A stretch of DNA of 6,453 bases from an uncultured cyanobacterium (GTDB lineage Bacteria; Cyanobacteriota; Cyanobacteriia; PCC-6307; Cyanobiaceae), in assembly GCA_903934745.1 (NCBI GenBank), contig CAIZOZ010000083.1, positions 1 to 6,453 of the forward strand, given 5' to 3'. Each line of letters starts with the position of its first letter. Within the stretch, counting starts at the first letter, position 1. Below the pieces are notes generated by a model. That model was given only the letters and a program-made list of their open reading frames with translations, made no database searches and was not told the origin of the DNA. Positions 6,155 through 6,453 of the stretch are shown one piece after another. Position numbers and translations under genes: made by a program.

Positions 6155-6453
6155 CCAACAACAACCCGCCTCCCGCCTCCCCTGAACCTGACCCCGCCAT
6201 CGCGACCGCATTGCCGCCGGTTCCACAGCGCCCAGGCACCGTCTACCTGGTGGGGGCGGGGCCCGGCGATCCCGAGCTGCTCACCCTCAAGGCCCATCGG
6301 CTGTTGCGCCATTGCGACGCCCTCGTCTACGACTCCCTGGTGCCGCAGGCGGTGCTGGAGTTGGTGCCATCCGGGTGCGAGCGCCACTTCGTCGGCAAGC
6401 GCCGCGGCCATCACTCGGTGCCCCAGCCCAGCACCAATGCCGTGCTGGTGGAA
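6151..6453 (+). CDS. cobA: Uroporphyrinogen-III C-methyltransferase, N-terminal part
   Basis: The first 101 codons of a SAM-dependent methyltransferase are visible; the gene runs off the right edge. CobA-type SUMT enzymes methylate uroporphyrinogen III at C2 and C7 to give precorrin-2, the entry point to siroheme and cobalamin. Diagnostic motifs are VGAGPGDPELLTLKA (34-48, the SAM-binding glycine-rich loop), VYDSLV (59-64) and VGKRRGHHSVPQ (81-92). About 28 residues rich in Pro, Asn and Ala precede the domain, so a later start is conceivable. ATG 6151 is chosen because it overlaps the preceding stop as ATGA, a common coupling arrangement. A fused uroporphyrinogen synthase or CysG-type domain cannot be assessed because the C terminus is missing. 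The product supplies precursor for the siroheme of NirA. Confidence 0.93.
   Translation, partial: MTNNNPPPASPEPDPAIATALPPVPQRPGTVYLVGAGPGDPELLTLKAHRLLRHCDALVYDSLVPQAVLELVPSGCERHFVGKRRGHHSVPQPSTNAVLVE

Noticed and set aside
1..6453. CRISPR arrays, insertion sequences, tRNA genes, phage or defence genes
   Set aside because: Reading through found no regularly spaced repeats, transposase motifs, terminal inverted repeats or cloverleaf-like segments. The window is a metabolic locus.

Overview
The window looks like part of a nitrate-assimilation island from a GC-rich cyanobacterium. Three things point there: a lipoprotein nitrate-binding protein (NrtA), a ferredoxin-type nitrite reductase (NirA), and the neighbour set nirA, CbiX-like gene, cobA with a TrpD-like gene opposite. 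I recall that neighbour set from the picocyanobacterial (Synechococcus/Cyanobium) lineage. Carrying an ABC-type nrtA, where most marine relatives use the single-protein permease NrtP, would fit a freshwater or brackish Cyanobium-like genome. This placement is inference. I saw no perfect copy of the HIP1 octamer GCGATCGC that is common in many other cyanobacteria.

Layout, left to right. Bases 1-96 (minus) hold the first 32 codons of a gene in the nrtB position. Bases 97-181 are a spacer with a 7-bp perfect stem-loop. Bases 182-1483 (minus) are nrtA. Bases 1484-1916 are a 433-bp gene-free stretch that must hold the nrtA promoter and leader; it contains a degenerate NtcA-like site. Bases 1917-2945 (minus) encode a TrpD-like protein that lacks the phosphoribosyltransferase signature. 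Bases 2946-3146 form a divergent regulatory region with a second NtcA-like site. On the plus strand come nirA (3147-4736), a HEAT-like/CbiX two-part protein (4841-6154) and cobA (6151 to the end, truncated), with a 4-base overlap between the last two.

How the genes work together. NrtA captures nitrate outside the plasma membrane and hands it to the NrtB permease. After nitrate reductase (not in the window), NirA reduces nitrite to ammonium using ferredoxin and a siroheme/4Fe-4S centre. CobA methylates uroporphyrinogen III to precorrin-2, and the CbiX-like protein is a candidate for metal insertion into sirohydrochlorin. The plus-strand unit therefore appears to encode both the siroheme enzyme and part of its cofactor pathway. 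The TrpD-like protein has no obvious place in this chemistry and is the main functional unknown.

Base composition changes across the window: hand-counted lines give about 52% GC in nrtA, 62% in nirA and 75% in the CbiX-like gene.
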